From: Fictibacillus nanhaiensis
GTDB lineage: Bacteria > Bacillota > Bacilli > Bacillales > Fictibacillaceae
Assembly (NCBI GenBank): GCA_017052515.1
Contig: JAFHKR010000039.1
Location: 62,001 to 126,000, forward strand
DNA: 64,000 bases
Direction: 5' to 3'
Program-made: the position numbers and the translations under genes
The notes under the pieces: generated by a model
Seen by the model: only the letters and a program-made list of their open reading frames with translations
The model's database searches: none
What the model was told of the DNA's origin: nothing
Part shown: in pieces, positions 27,527 to 36,796 of the stretch
Position numbering within the stretch: the stretch's first letter is position 1
How the letters are laid out: each line of letters opens with the position of its first letter

Positions 27527-30463
27527 TTACACTTCATCCGTCAAGTGAACATAACCCGGACGGTTCCATTTACGCTGTACTTCAACACCGTTTTGCGGAA
27601 AGCGTTTTTTATTTCTTGGGTTGTTGCCAGGTAGCTTCACTTCACCTTCACGGCTGATGATTTCCATTCGTACTTTCGTCTGTTTATAAGCTGGTGTATG
27701 TGTACGATGATCGACAGCTGGACCGGTTAAAAAGTTGATCGCAGTCTCGTTGTTCACGGAGTTCATCGGAAGGTACAGCTCGTTGTTTTTCACACGGTCT
27801 GTAACGAGTGCATTCAACTTTACGGCACCAAACGGCGAGATCAAGCGTACAACAGATCCATCGATAACACCGCGTTCTTCTGCAAGACTAGGTGATACTT
27901 CAACAAAAACATCAGGCACTTTATGCTGAATGCCTTTCGATTTATTCGTCAGATTGCCTTCATGAAAATGCTCGAGCATGCGTCCGTTGTTGATATGAAG
28001 GTCGAACTCTTCTGGAAACTCTGCCGGATGCATCCAGTCTGATAAGGCAAAGCGTGCTTTTTTATCAGGGAAATTAAAGCCTTCTGTGTAAAGAAGTGGT
28101 GTGCTTTTACCGCTAAAATCACCCCACAGGAAACTCCCCCAGCCTTCTAACACATCATAGTTTGCTTCGCCAAAAAGAGGAGAGAGACCCGCCATCTCTT
28201 CAAAGATTTCACTCGGATGACTGTAGTTCCAATCAGCACCCAATCTAATGGCGATCGCTTGAATGATTTCCCAGTCAGGACGAGATCCTCCTGTTGTAGG
28301 TAATGCTTGATACAAACGCTGCACACGGCGTTCCGTATTCGTAAATGTTCCTTCTTTTTCTAGAGAAGGAGCTGCAGGTAAAACGACATCTGCGTATTGT
28401 GCAGTTTTCGTTAAGAAGATATCTTGAACGACAAAGAATTCAAGCTGACTGAGCATCTCATGAACATGGTTGGAGTTTGAATCAACGAGCGCCATGTCTT
28501 CACCGACTAAATACATGGATTTGATCTCGCCCGTTCCGATGCCTTCGACCATCTGGATGTTGTCTTTACCAGGTTTGCTATCAATTGTTACGCCATATGC
28601 TTTTTCAAACTTCGCTCGAGCGAGGTCATCTGTAATATGCTGATACCCTGGAAGCCAAGCTGGTAATGTACCCATATCGCAAGCACCTTGAACATTGTTG
28701 TGGCCACGAAGCGGGTAAGCACCAGCACCTGGACGACGATAGTTGCCGGTTGCAAGCAGCAAATTCGAGATGGCAGCAGAAGTGTCACTTCCACCTGTGT
28801 TTTGCGTTACACCCATCCCCCAAAGAACGCAAGTGCCGTCAGCGTCACGAATCATTTTCGCCACATCAATGATCGTTTCTTGTGAAAGACCCGTAATTTC
28901 TTCTGCATAATCAAGCGTATATTTTTCAAGTACTTCTTTAAACTCGTCTAAGTAATGAACATTCTCTTCAATAAATTTCTGATCGTGCCAGCCTTGATCA
29001 ATCATGTACTTGGTCACCGCCATGAGCCAAACTTGGTCTGTACCTTGCTTAGGACTCATGAAAATATCTGAGCGTTCAGCGAGTTCATGTTTACGAAGGT
29101 CCGCTACGATTAATTTTTGTCCGTGCAGTTTATGCGCACGCTTCACACGAGTGGCAAGAACGGGATGTCCTTCTGTCGGATTGGCACCAACGACGATGAC
29201 AAGACCAGCTTGCGCAATATCCTGAATCGTTCCTGCGTCACCACCCATACCAACCGTACGGAACAATCCGTCGGTTGCAGGAGACTGACAATAGCGAGAG
29301 CAGTTGTCAACATTGTTCGTTCCGATGATCTGTCGCGCGAATTTTTGCATCAAATAGTTTTCTTCATTTGTTATTTTAGATGATGAAACAAAGCCAAGCG
29401 CGTTGCTGCCGTGTTTTTCTTTTATCGCGCTCATCTTATCAGCTATTACTGAAAGTGCTTCGTCCCAAGTGGATTCTACAAAAACACCGTCTTTACGAAT
29501 AAGTGGTGTAGTGAGGCGTTCTTCGCTATTTACGAAATCCCAGCCGAACTTTCCTTTAACGCACGTGGAGATCGCGTTCACAGGACCTTCACTCGGTTCT
29601 ACTTTTAAAATCTTTCTGCCTTTCGTCCATACTTCAAACGAACAGCCGACTCCACAGAACGTACAAACCGTTTTTGTCTTTTTCGTACGTGTTTCGCGCA
29701 TAGCGGCTTCCACTTCAGAAATTGCGAAAATACCACTATATCCAGGCTCAACTTCTTTTACAAGTTCGACCATCGGCTCAAGTAGATCTTCTTTCAATCC
29801 TGTCATAAAACCCGCTTCGCCAAGCATTGATTTTTCCATAAGAGCGTTACACGGACACACGGTTACACATTGTCCGCAGCTGACACACGAAGAATCGTCG
29901 ATACTTGATCCAGCATCCCATATTACGCGCGGGCGTTCGCGTTCCCAGTCTATGGATAGTGTTTCGTTTACCTGTAAGTTTTGACACACCTCTACACACT
30001 GACCGCACGTGATACATTGATTGGCATCATATCGGTAAAACGGGTGAGACATATCAAGGTCCACCAGTTCTTCTTTCGGTGAATAAGGAACCGCTTGATG
30101 TTCGATTTCCATCAGTTCTGCTGTGTTATGCAGCTTACAGTTGCCGTTGTTGTTATCACAAACCGTGCAATAGAGAAGATGGTTCTCGAGCAAGCGGTCC
30201 ATCGCCTCATTCTGCGCATCCTTTGCTCTCGAAGAAGAACGTTCAATTGTCATACCGTCGAGTGCCATTGTTGAGCACGAACGCATCAGCTTGCCATCTA
30301 CCTCCACGATACAGGTATCACATGTTTCGATCGGATCGACTTGTGGTGTATAACAAATCTGGGGGTGAGAAAGATCGTTTTTATTTATAATGTCGAGAAT
30401 GGAAGTGCCAGAAGGAGCTTCGTATTTATTTCCGTCAATTGAGATTTGAATCAACTTATCCAT
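27527..30463 (-). CDS. fdhF: Formate dehydrogenase catalytic subunit (molybdenum, iron-sulfur)
   Basis: 978 residues from the ATG at 30463, where AAAGGAAG lies upstream; the longer open frame lacks a site. Domains in order: 2Fe-2S ferredoxin (Cys 37, 48, 51, 63), a NuoG-like cluster (His 95, Cys 99, 102, 109), two 4Fe-4S ferredoxin clusters (Cys 150-160 and 193-203), a fourth 4Fe-4S (Cys 267, 270, 274, 301), then the bis-MGD molybdopterin domain. The active site appears to be Cys 392 in NCSRYCQSPAT, so it is a Cys rather than selenocysteine enzyme. It oxidises formate to CO2, passing electrons on, possibly to NAD or another acceptor. FdhD is encoded divergently. Confidence 0.95.
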   Translation of the reverse strand: MDKLIQISIDGNKYEAPSGTSILDIINKNDLSHPQICYTPQVDPIETCDTCIVEVDGKLMRSCSTMALDGMTIERSSSRAKDAQNEAMDRLLENHLLYCTVCDNNNGNCKLHNTAELMEIEHQAVPYSPKEELVDLDMSHPFYRYDANQCITCGQCVEVCQNLQVNETLSIDWERERPRVIWDAGSSIDDSSCVSCGQCVTVCPCNALMEKSMLGEAGFMTGLKEDLLEPMVELVKEVEPGYSGIFAISEVEAAMRETRTKKTKTVCTFCGVGCSFEVWTKGRKILKVEPSEGPVNAISTCVKGKFGWDFVNSEERLTTPLIRKDGVFVESTWDEALSVIADKMSAIKEKHGSNALGFVSSSKITNEENYLMQKFARQIIGTNNVDNCSRYCQSPATDGLFRTVGMGGDAGTIQDIAQAGLVIVVGANPTEGHPVLATRVKRAHKLHGQKLIVADLRKHELAERSDIFMSPKQGTDQVWLMAVTKYMIDQGWHDQKFIEENVHYLDEFKEVLEKYTLDYAEEITGLSQETIIDVAKMIRDADGTCVLWGMGVTQNTGGSDTSAAISNLLLATGNYRRPGAGAYPLRGHNNVQGACDMGTLPAWLPGYQHITDDLARAKFEKAYGVTIDSKPGKDNIQMVEGIGTGEIKSMYLVGEDMALVDSNSNHVHEMLSQLEFFVVQDIFLTKTAQYADVVLPAAPSLEKEGTFTNTERRVQRLYQALPTTGGSRPDWEIIQAIAIRLGADWNYSHPSEIFEEMAGLSPLFGEANYDVLEGWGSFLWGDFSGKSTPLLYTEGFNFPDKKARFALSDWMHPAEFPEEFDLHINNGRMLEHFHEGNLTNKSKGIQHKVPDVFVEVSPSLAEERGVIDGSVVRLISPFGAVKLNALVTDRVKNNELYLPMNSVNNETAINFLTGPAVDHRTHTPAYKQTKVRMEIISREGEVKLPGNNPRNKKRFPQNGVEVQRKWNRPGYVHLTDEV

Positions 30464-30847
30464 TTCTATTCTTCCTTTCTGTTGATACTTAATCATCGTA
30501 AAAATGACTGATTGTACAAAAAAATCCACCACGAAAGCACAAATTCTATAGACGTACAGAAAATGTGAATTCATGGTGGAATAGTGTAATAGCAGGTCAT
30601 ACCATTAGGCCAATCCAGCATTAAATCTCTTTTATTGTTACTAAAAGATAGATCATTATGTAATTTACAAGATGGAGGAAAAAACAGTGTGAACGATTTT
30701 CTCTACCAACTTTTCTCTTTTATTATAGCGTTTACAGTTTAAAGAAACAACAAGACTTGTATTCTAGCTTTTCATTTTTATCACGTGCGAAAAGTAAGTA
30801 CATCATGTATGATTAGTAAAAAATGGAGAAATAGTGGTGATGTTCGA
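30464..30847. other. Intergenic region between divergent formate dehydrogenase genes
   Basis: This stretch of nearly 400 bp between divergent operons must hold both promoters. No convincing sigma-A pair, riboswitch or terminator stands out. A 17-codon frame at 30689-30742 with GGAGG upstream exists but is too short to call. A regulatory role is assumed only from position. Confidence 0.4.
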
Positions 30848-31192
30848 ATGACGAAGAAAGTGCATGACTTTAATGATATTATTCGTAAACTCCGTAAGAA
30901 CTTATTAGGAAAAGGACCTGAAAAAATACATACGGTCTTTGTGGAAAACATGGCGATTTCAACCATGTACGGAAATTTAACACCAACTGAAAAGTTCATC
31001 GCCCGAACGGCTGAAGGCAAGGAGATGGTGCATGCTGCAAGGACGCGTCTGATTCAGGATGTATACGCAACAGCTCCACCAGAGGGGTTAGAAGATGTGA
31101 CTGGTGCAAAATTCGTTCATCTGTTCTCAGATTTCAAAGTGGATGAAGACATGGCAGTGTCTGTATTTGTTTTTGATAAACCGATCGCGTAG
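30848..31192 (+). CDS. DUF2294 family protein
   Basis: 114 residues from the ATG at 30848; the open frame extends further upstream but lacks a binding site there. The protein resembles DUF2294 (FNDIIRKLRKNLLGKGPEKI, then MYGNLTPTEKFIARTAEGKE), a small cytoplasmic alpha/beta family often encoded beside formate dehydrogenase or other metabolic genes in Bacilli. It lies 11-17 bp before fdhD and is divergent from the dehydrogenase. Its molecular role is unknown. Confidence 0.82.
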   Translation: MTKKVHDFNDIIRKLRKNLLGKGPEKIHTVFVENMAISTMYGNLTPTEKFIARTAEGKEMVHAARTRLIQDVYATAPPEGLEDVTGAKFVHLFSDFKVDEDMAVSVFVFDKPIA

Positions 31193-31209
31193 CGAAGGGG
31201 TGATTGTCT

Positions 31210-32001
31210 ATGAAACCGATTGTGACCAAGCGCAGCATTCTGCAGATTAAGAACGGACTTGCAGTGAACAAAGAAGACACTATTGTAACCGAGCTTCCTG
31301 TAACAATTAAAATCAATGGAGAAGAATTTGTTACGATGGTATGCAGCCCTGAATACATTGAGGATATGGTCGTAGGTTATCTCGCCTCTGAAGGAATCAT
31401 CCGAAACTATAAAGATATTAAAGACCTATGGGTGCAAGAAGACGGTAGCTTTGTGCATGTGACAACTGATCGCTTGAACCCGGTCTATCAAAATCTGCAG
31501 AATAAAAGATACATAACATCATGCTGTGGCATGAGCAGACAAGGCTTTGTTTTTGCGAATGATGCACGAACAGCAAAAACGATGAATGAAGTCAGGGTGA
31601 GAGTTACGTCTGAAGATTGCTTTCGATTGATGCGAGAGATGCAGAAGGGGGCAGGGGTTTTCCAAGAAACAGGCGGTGTGCATAACGCAGCACTTTGTGA
31701 TGTGAACGGAATTGTGCTGAGCCGGATGGACATAGGTCGTCACAATGCCCTTGATAAAATCTACGGATATTGCTTGAAAAATGATATTTTCATAGGGGAT
31801 AAGATTCTCGTGTTTAGTGGGAGGATTTCTTCTGAGATCTTGTTAAAAGTGGCCAAGATCGGCTGTGAGATCGTCCTCTCAAAATCAGCACCAACAGAAT
31901 TTGCTTTGCAATCAGCCGAAGAACTCGGAATCACTACAGTTGGATTTGTACGCGGAGATTCTATGAATGTGTATACACGCCCTGAGCGGATTGTTGTATG
32001 A
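31210..32001 (+). CDS. fdhD: Formate dehydrogenase accessory sulfurtransferase FdhD
   Basis: 263 residues from the ATG at 31210, with AAGGGGTGATT 8 bp upstream; an in-frame TTG two codons earlier lies too close to that site. Characteristic blocks are CSPEYIEDMVVGYLASEGII, TSCCGMSRQG with the CC pair in the position of the sulfur-carrying cysteines, DIGRHNALDKIYGYCL, and FSGRISSEILLKVAKIGCEI. FdhD transfers sulfur from a cysteine desulfurase to the molybdenum cofactor of formate dehydrogenase. Its target is encoded divergently just upstream. Confidence 0.95.
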   Translation: MKPIVTKRSILQIKNGLAVNKEDTIVTELPVTIKINGEEFVTMVCSPEYIEDMVVGYLASEGIIRNYKDIKDLWVQEDGSFVHVTTDRLNPVYQNLQNKRYITSCCGMSRQGFVFANDARTAKTMNEVRVRVTSEDCFRLMREMQKGAGVFQETGGVHNAALCDVNGIVLSRMDIGRHNALDKIYGYCLKNDIFIGDKILVFSGRISSEILLKVAKIGCEIVLSKSAPTEFALQSAEELGITTVGFVRGDSMNVYTRPERIVV

Positions 32002-32011
32002 GTCTAAGAGT

Positions 32012-32211
32012 TAACAGGCTGTTTTCGTAAACTTTGTTGCTTTTGGAAGTGTTGATTTCCGTTCCAGGCTTGCTCGCTTTCCACGGGGCAGGCGGTGAGC
32101 CACATTCGTACGTTTCACTCTTATGTGTCTCACCTGCCCCGTAGGAGTCTCGCACCTTCCACTCCAATCAACTGACAAAGATGACAAGGAGTAAAAAGCA
32201 ACAATCTGTTA
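32012..32211. repeat. Long imperfect palindromic intergenic element (about 200 bp)
   Basis: Nested inverted repeats run inward: TAACAG (32012-32017) with CTGTTA (32206-32211); TGTTGCTTTT with AAAAGCAACA; TTGATT with AATCAA; ACGGGGCAGG with CCTGCCCCGT; and GTGAG with CTCAC near the centre. The GC-rich middle (GCTCGCTTTCC, AGGAGTCTCGCACCTTCC) resembles a widespread class of extragenic palindromes in Bacillaceae. It carries no gene and can fold as one long hairpin in RNA or DNA. It sits after fdhD and before a separate terminator. Confidence 0.75.
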
Positions 32212-32255
32212 GAAAATAGCTTTCTATTAACATGATAATTAAAGAAAAACTGACG

Positions 32256-32289
32256 AAGTAGTTCTGTCCTATTGCGGAACTACTTTTTA
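32256..32289 (+). terminator. Intrinsic terminator upstream of the ECF sigma gene
   Basis: AAGTAGTTCTG and CGGAACTACTT form the stem, followed by TTTTATTTT. It insulates the sigma gene from fdhD transcription. Confidence 0.8.
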
Positions 32290-32358
32290 TTTTGAGAAAA
32301 AATGAACGAAATGGAATGTTCTTACCAATAGATAGTGAAAGGTAAAGGAGAGGTGAGA

Positions 32359-32934
32359 GTGGATACAAAAACAGAGTTTGAAGAACTTATACGACGTACG
32401 CGATCGGGAAGTAAACATGCTTATGGAGAACTGTATGAAAATACAGTGAAAGATGTTTATCAAACGGTTCATTTTTTACTAGACGATAAATCAGATGTTG
32501 ATGATGTCGTTCAAGAAATTTATATAGAAGTACTAAGAAACTTACACCGTTTCAACACCGACAAACCATTTCGGCCATGGTTAAAAGGGATTGCGATCAA
32601 ACAAATTTCTGCTTATAGAAGAAGGCGGTGGATCAGTTTTAGAAACTATCAAAAGATATCTAAACAACCTTCTGAGGTTGAAGATGATTTTTCTCCACAA
32701 GTCGTTGATGACCTTGTAAATAAACAACTTGTTCAGCTAGTAGAACAACTTCCTTTTAAATTGAGACAAGTCATAATCTTGCGCTATCTTAATGAGCATT
32801 CCCAAGAAGAGGTAGCGTCTATTTTAAAAATTCCAGTTGGAACAGTTAAGTCTAGAGTTCATACAGCACTCAAGAAGCTGCGTAAACAAGAAGAGTTAGG
32901 AAACATTTTTTTAAGAAAGGTGGAGAATGTTTAA
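32359..32934 (+). CDS. ECF-type RNA polymerase sigma factor
   Basis: 191 residues from the GTG at 32359, with AAAGGAGAGGTGA upstream; an earlier GTG at 32335 is less well placed. Region 2 covers HAYGELYENTVKDVYQTVHFLL and DVDDVVQEIYIEVLRNLHRF, then PFRPWLKGIAIKQISAYRRR; region 4 is PFKLRQVIILRYLNEHSQEE and PVGTVKSRVHTALKKL. The gene overlaps the downstream DUF3600 gene by one base (TAATG), a typical sigma/anti-sigma arrangement. Confidence 0.93.
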   Translation: MDTKTEFEELIRRTRSGSKHAYGELYENTVKDVYQTVHFLLDDKSDVDDVVQEIYIEVLRNLHRFNTDKPFRPWLKGIAIKQISAYRRRRWISFRNYQKISKQPSEVEDDFSPQVVDDLVNKQLVQLVEQLPFKLRQVIILRYLNEHSQEEVASILKIPVGTVKSRVHTALKKLRKQEELGNIFLRKVENV

Positions 32935-33629
32935 TGGCACATGTGAATGAGTTAAAAACCGCACTGAATGAAGAGGCTAGGAATGTTTGTCCACCACCTG
33001 AGTTAAAAAATAAGGTTATGAGTCAGTTTACACAAAAAAGAAATAGGGGCATGAAAAGATATGTTGCTGCCTTCCTTGTTGCGTTGTTTATCATTCCAAC
33101 GAGTGCATTTGCGTATCAATCGTTGTTAGCAGACGGTTTATACGGTTCTTTTGCTAACGTGAAAAAACATGTGGCTTCAGCTACGTTAGAGGGTTACATG
33201 ACTTTTGATGCAAAGCTTTCAGAAGCAAAAGGAGAAATGGGGAAGGAAGAGTATGAGAAGTTTCGAGAAGCATTAAATGTACTGACAGATGCAAAACTCA
33301 AGTATGGTGATCCATTTGGTAATATTAATTATGACCTGATGCCTAAAGAAGAAAAAGAAAAGATAAGAGTAAATTCTTTTGTACTTCAACCTTATTTTGA
33401 TAAATTGAACGGTGATGTTCCGAGCAAGGAATTGCTTTCATCCTATGAATACAAATTATTTATTGATGCGCTCATGACATACGAAACCATTCTAGCAAAA
33501 GCAGAAATTGATACGAGTAAAGGACCCGTAGAGATCGAAAAATTACCTGTTGAATATCAAGAGCAATTTAAACTCACTCAGAACTTCATTCATAGTGTAT
33601 ATCAACTGCAAGAAGAGCAACAACAATAA
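32934..33629 (+). CDS. DUF3600-type probable membrane anti-sigma factor
   Basis: 231 residues. A cytoplasmic N-terminal segment of about 40 residues (a likely sigma-binding region with CPPPELKNKV) is followed by one membrane helix (YVAAFLVALFIIPTSAFAY) and an outer domain of about 165 residues that resembles DUF3600, known from anti-sigma factors of the B. cereus group. It is translationally coupled to the ECF sigma gene and ends in a terminator. It should hold the sigma factor inactive until an envelope signal is sensed. Confidence 0.82.
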   Translation: MAHVNELKTALNEEARNVCPPPELKNKVMSQFTQKRNRGMKRYVAAFLVALFIIPTSAFAYQSLLADGLYGSFANVKKHVASATLEGYMTFDAKLSEAKGEMGKEEYEKFREALNVLTDAKLKYGDPFGNINYDLMPKEEKEKIRVNSFVLQPYFDKLNGDVPSKELLSSYEYKLFIDALMTYETILAKAEIDTSKGPVEIEKLPVEYQEQFKLTQNFIHSVYQLQEEQQQ

Positions 33630-33637
33630 ATTTAGAA

Positions 33638-33678
33638 AAAAGCAGTTCCGCTGATTATAGCGAAACTGCTTTCTTGTT
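33638..33678 (+). terminator. Intrinsic terminator after the sigma/anti-sigma pair
   Basis: AAGCAGTTCCGC and GCGAAACTGCTT pair with one mismatch, followed by TCTTGTTTT. Confidence 0.8.
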
Positions 33679-35343
33679 TTACCAACCGCGTTCTATCCAA
33701 TTGTTTTGAACAACGGCTAATCGTTTTTTCTTTCCTCGCTCATCACTTCCATATACATCATCTACATACCACCCTCTACCGTTTACAGAACCATCGGTTT
33801 CATAGAGAAAGCGAACAAATTTTGATCCTTCAGGAAGTTTTAATTTCTCATGATCCCAAGTTTCTTTTTTTCCGCTATATGTGTTTGGTATGGTTGTCCA
33901 CGTTTCATTATCACTTGAAACTTGAATGGTACCTTTGTCACTTCCATCTTCAATACTAAACCATTGGTTAAAATGAAGAGTATCTTGATTTTCACCGACT
34001 TCAAACGTTAATCCTTTTTTCAGGTTATCGCCATATCCTGCAAACCAGGCTTTATCTCTGTGATCAAGAGGAACAGATATCGCATCAGCTGTTAGTTGTG
34101 CGATTTTGCGTCGTATCGGATTCATGGAGACCGTCGCTCGAGACGGATGGACGCGATTCGTTAAGGTAAGTACAATCGTTTTATTCTTAGGAGAAACAAC
34201 CATGGAGGTCCCGGTGTATCCAGTGTGTCCAAGTGTTTCTTCATTACTGAGAGCATCCATGTACCAACCTTGATTCAACTCCCAGCCTAGTCCGTGTGAG
34301 TTTGATGGAAACTGAGGCAGCTGGTTTTCCGTTAATAAGGAAACCGTTTCTGGCTGAAGAATCTGTGTTTTACCATACTTACCATTCTGTAAAATCATAT
34401 GGCCGAAAATGGCGAGGTCTTTAGCGGTGGAAAAGACACCCGCATGTCCTGCTACACCATCTAAACTCCACGCATTCTCGTCATGCACACTGCCCCAAAC
34501 CATGCCGCGGCCGATTGTTGGCTGATATTCTGTGGCAGCAATTCGGTTCCGAAGTTCTGCCGAAGGGTTGTACATCGTATCTTTCATTCCGAGCGGTTCA
34601 GTGATGTTCTTTTTTACATAGTCATCGAGACGTTGACCTGACAATCTTTCAACTAAAACACCAAGTGTAATTAAATTTAAGTCACTGTATGTATACGTTG
34701 TTCCAGGTTTATTTTTTAACCCATACTTTAAAGCAATTTGAAGTCGATCCTCGCGATTTGCTCCCATACTGTAAAGAGGAATCCATGCAGTAAACCCGGA
34801 AGTATGCGTCATGATCTGCCGGATGGTTACGCTCTCTTTTCCGTTTTCATTGAACTCTGGAATATATTTTCCGACAGGATCATCTAGATTGAACTTTCCT
34901 TGTTCGTATAGCTTCATTGCAGCTGTTGTGGTGAAGAGTTTAGAGATCGAGGCAATGTCAAAAATGGTTTCTTTTCTCATCTCAACAGGATCATCCATCT
35001 CTGTGAACTGATCGTCTATGTAGCGAGCGGAGTAGCCATATGCATCATGTTTTGCGATGCTTCCACTTCTAGCGATGAGAACGACAGCGCCTGGCATGGT
35101 TCGTTTCTCGATTTCGCTTTCAATAAACGGACCGATTTGCTCGAGCGATTCTCTTTTTAGTGAGGCACTTTCAGGTGTTCCCTGATGGAGAACAGGTGAT
35201 GATTTAGAGGGCTGGTTCCAGTCGCCGTGATGTGTGCGATTATTAAGATTCGAGGAACCTTCTGCAAAAATAGCAGGAGTGAAACTGGATAACAACATGG
35301 CTGTACTTAGCATGGTACAAACTAAAACTCGTTTTCCGCTCAT
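33679..35343 (-). CDS. Secreted serine hydrolase (class C beta-lactamase fold) with C-terminal beta-sandwich
   Basis: 554 residues. A signal peptide (VLVCTMLSTAMLLSSFTPAIFA) is followed by a beta-lactamase/esterase domain with the nucleophile motif SISK (S-x-x-K), a YSDLN motif as the Y-x-N equivalent, and HTGYTG late in the domain. The last 140 residues form a separate beta-rich module (TIQVSSDNETWTTIPNTYSG, GRGWYVDDVYG) like those attached to secreted Bacillus hydrolases. Such proteins cleave peptidoglycan peptides, esters or glycolipids. AAGGAGAA lies before the ATG. The substrate is unknown; classical resistance to beta-lactams is not implied. Confidence 0.9.
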   Translation of the reverse strand: MSGKRVLVCTMLSTAMLLSSFTPAIFAEGSSNLNNRTHHGDWNQPSKSSPVLHQGTPESASLKRESLEQIGPFIESEIEKRTMPGAVVLIARSGSIAKHDAYGYSARYIDDQFTEMDDPVEMRKETIFDIASISKLFTTTAAMKLYEQGKFNLDDPVGKYIPEFNENGKESVTIRQIMTHTSGFTAWIPLYSMGANREDRLQIALKYGLKNKPGTTYTYSDLNLITLGVLVERLSGQRLDDYVKKNITEPLGMKDTMYNPSAELRNRIAATEYQPTIGRGMVWGSVHDENAWSLDGVAGHAGVFSTAKDLAIFGHMILQNGKYGKTQILQPETVSLLTENQLPQFPSNSHGLGWELNQGWYMDALSNEETLGHTGYTGTSMVVSPKNKTIVLTLTNRVHPSRATVSMNPIRRKIAQLTADAISVPLDHRDKAWFAGYGDNLKKGLTFEVGENQDTLHFNQWFSIEDGSDKGTIQVSSDNETWTTIPNTYSGKKETWDHEKLKLPEGSKFVRFLYETDGSVNGRGWYVDDVYGSDERGKKKRLAVVQNNWIERGW

Positions 35344-35456
35344 AAGTCATTCTCCTTATTCTGAATATTCTAACACTTACTTACAGTAGCAATATGTGGT
35401 AGTGGTGTCCATCACTCAGAAGTCCCACAGCATTTTGTACTAGTTAAATTGTAGAG

Positions 35457-35499
35457 AAATTGTAGGGGGTCTGACCCCGGGTCAGACCCCCTACAATTT
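35457..35499. repeat. Near-perfect palindrome, GGGTCTGACCC type, copy 1
   Basis: Two 21-base arms meet at a single unpaired C: AAATTGTAGGGGGTCTGACCC on the left is mirrored on the right. A second copy lies at 42996-43038. The left side is preceded by a partial direct repeat (AAATTGTAGAG, then AAATTGTAGGG). It lies in the space between divergent genes, upstream of mraY. Confidence 0.85.
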
Positions 35500-35562
35500 A
35501 AAGGAACTTTTCATCTTTTCTCGAATAGTTACAGTGGACAAATAAGAGAGGAGATTACAATC

Positions 35563-36516
35563 GTGTTGTTACAGCTAGCACCTGCTTTTATCACATTTTT
35601 GTTAACCGTACTATTTGCCCCTCTGTTAATACTAACGTTAAAAAAACTAAAACTCACACAACCCATTCGAGTAGAACTTCCTCAAGATCATCAGGAAAAA
35701 AAGGGGACACCCTTAATGTTAGGAAGTGTGTTTTTTGTAGGAATTTTCGTCGCGCTTTATTACTACACGACAAGTCCCATCATGCTCTTTCTAATAGCAA
35801 CGTTTATATTGTTTAGTTTTATAGGTTTTTTAGATGATTTTTGGAAAGCATCAAAACAAGATCCTGGCGGGGTATCAGGAAAAACAAAACTAAAATTCCA
35901 GTTCGCGTTCACCATTCTTCTCTTATATGTAGGCATCGATCTTTTCAATATTGATACAAGTATAAGGGTGACGGAATCATTGAACATTGTTCTTCCTTAT
36001 ATCATCTACCTCATCCTGATCACACTGTTTATTGTCGGGACAGCCAATGCTATCAATTTTACAGATGGAATGGACGGACTTCTAGGCATGGTTGCGATTC
36101 CTACATACTTCTTTTTCTTTGTGATCTCTGAGTATACGGAAGTAAAAGTCTTTTGCTTAGTCATGATTGCTACCATTCTAGGTTTCTTAATCTATAATTT
36201 GTATCCGGCAAAAGCGTTCATGGGTGATACGGGATCGCTTGCTATTGGAGGAACCTTATCTTTTCTTGCCATCATTGAGAACGTGGAGATCTTAATTCCG
36301 ATCCTGTTCATTATCTATCTTGCAGAACAGCTTTCAGTCATCATTCAAGTCGCTTATTTTAAACGAACCAAAAAGAAGCTGTTCCGATTCACGCCCATTC
36401 ATTATCATTATGGAATTAAGTATGGATGGTCAGAAAATATGATCGTAACGATTTTTGCGATGGTTTCGTGGGCCGCGTGTGGCATTTGTCTCATCTATTA
36501 TGAGTTATTCATGTAA
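35563..36516 (+). CDS. mraY: Phospho-N-acetylmuramoyl-pentapeptide transferase, stand-alone MraY
   Basis: 317 residues with about ten membrane segments and all MraY catalytic signatures: FIGFLDDFWK (Asp-Asp), NAINFTDGMDGLLG, AFMGDTGSLAIGG and the histidine motif PIHYHYGIKYGWSE, a variant of the usual PxHHHFE. MraY moves phospho-MurNAc-pentapeptide to undecaprenyl phosphate to form lipid I. In Bacilli mraY normally sits in the dcw cluster; here it is alone, so this is likely a second copy. The GTG start has GAGGAG upstream. It ends in a strong terminator. Confidence 0.9.
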   Translation: MLLQLAPAFITFLLTVLFAPLLILTLKKLKLTQPIRVELPQDHQEKKGTPLMLGSVFFVGIFVALYYYTTSPIMLFLIATFILFSFIGFLDDFWKASKQDPGGVSGKTKLKFQFAFTILLLYVGIDLFNIDTSIRVTESLNIVLPYIIYLILITLFIVGTANAINFTDGMDGLLGMVAIPTYFFFFVISEYTEVKVFCLVMIATILGFLIYNLYPAKAFMGDTGSLAIGGTLSFLAIIENVEILIPILFIIYLAEQLSVIIQVAYFKRTKKKLFRFTPIHYHYGIKYGWSENMIVTIFAMVSWAACGICLIYYELFM

Positions 36517-36572
36517 AACTAGTTAAAAAGGGTAATCCAATACCCTTTTAAGCTAGTTTTACTTTGTTTTTT
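36515..36572 (+). terminator. Intrinsic terminator after mraY
   Basis: AAAACTAG pairs with CTAGTTTT at the base and AAAAGGGTA with TACCCTTTT above it, with a small internal offset; a T-rich tail follows. Confidence 0.82.
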
Positions 36573-36601
36573 GAAAAGATTACGGTGTGAACACGGCGAT
36601 G

Positions 36602-36727
36602 AGGTGAAACCGAAGCATTTTCAGGTGGAACGAGGTTCATCATAGGTGAAAGTAAAGACATTAGCGGTTAATCCATATGAATCTCAGGTGAAAACACATC
36701 ATTTACCGGTGAACGTGTAACAAAAAT
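36602..36727. repeat. Degenerate tandem array B, six units of 21 bp
   Basis: GGT anchors recur at 36603, 36624, 36645, 36666, 36687 and 36708, exactly 21 bp apart; the best conserved part is AGGTGAAA and a weaker CATCAT/CATTTTC block ends each unit. Less regular related pieces lie on both sides (CGGTGTGAA at 36583, AGGTAAAC at 36756). The array lies between two convergent terminators, outside any gene. Confidence 0.82.
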
Positions 36728-36796
36728 AAAAACACGTACCGTAAACCGTAAATCGAGGTAAACAATGATCATCTTCATCCACCACATAAATAATCA

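Noticed and set aside
30689-30742. 17-residue hydrophobic peptide with GGAGG upstream
   Set aside because: Too short and starts at GTG; could be chance in an AT-rich intergenic region.
33679-35343. Beta-lactam resistance gene
   Set aside because: The S-x-x-K fold covers many esterases and peptidases; length and extra C-terminal domain do not match known resistance enzymes.
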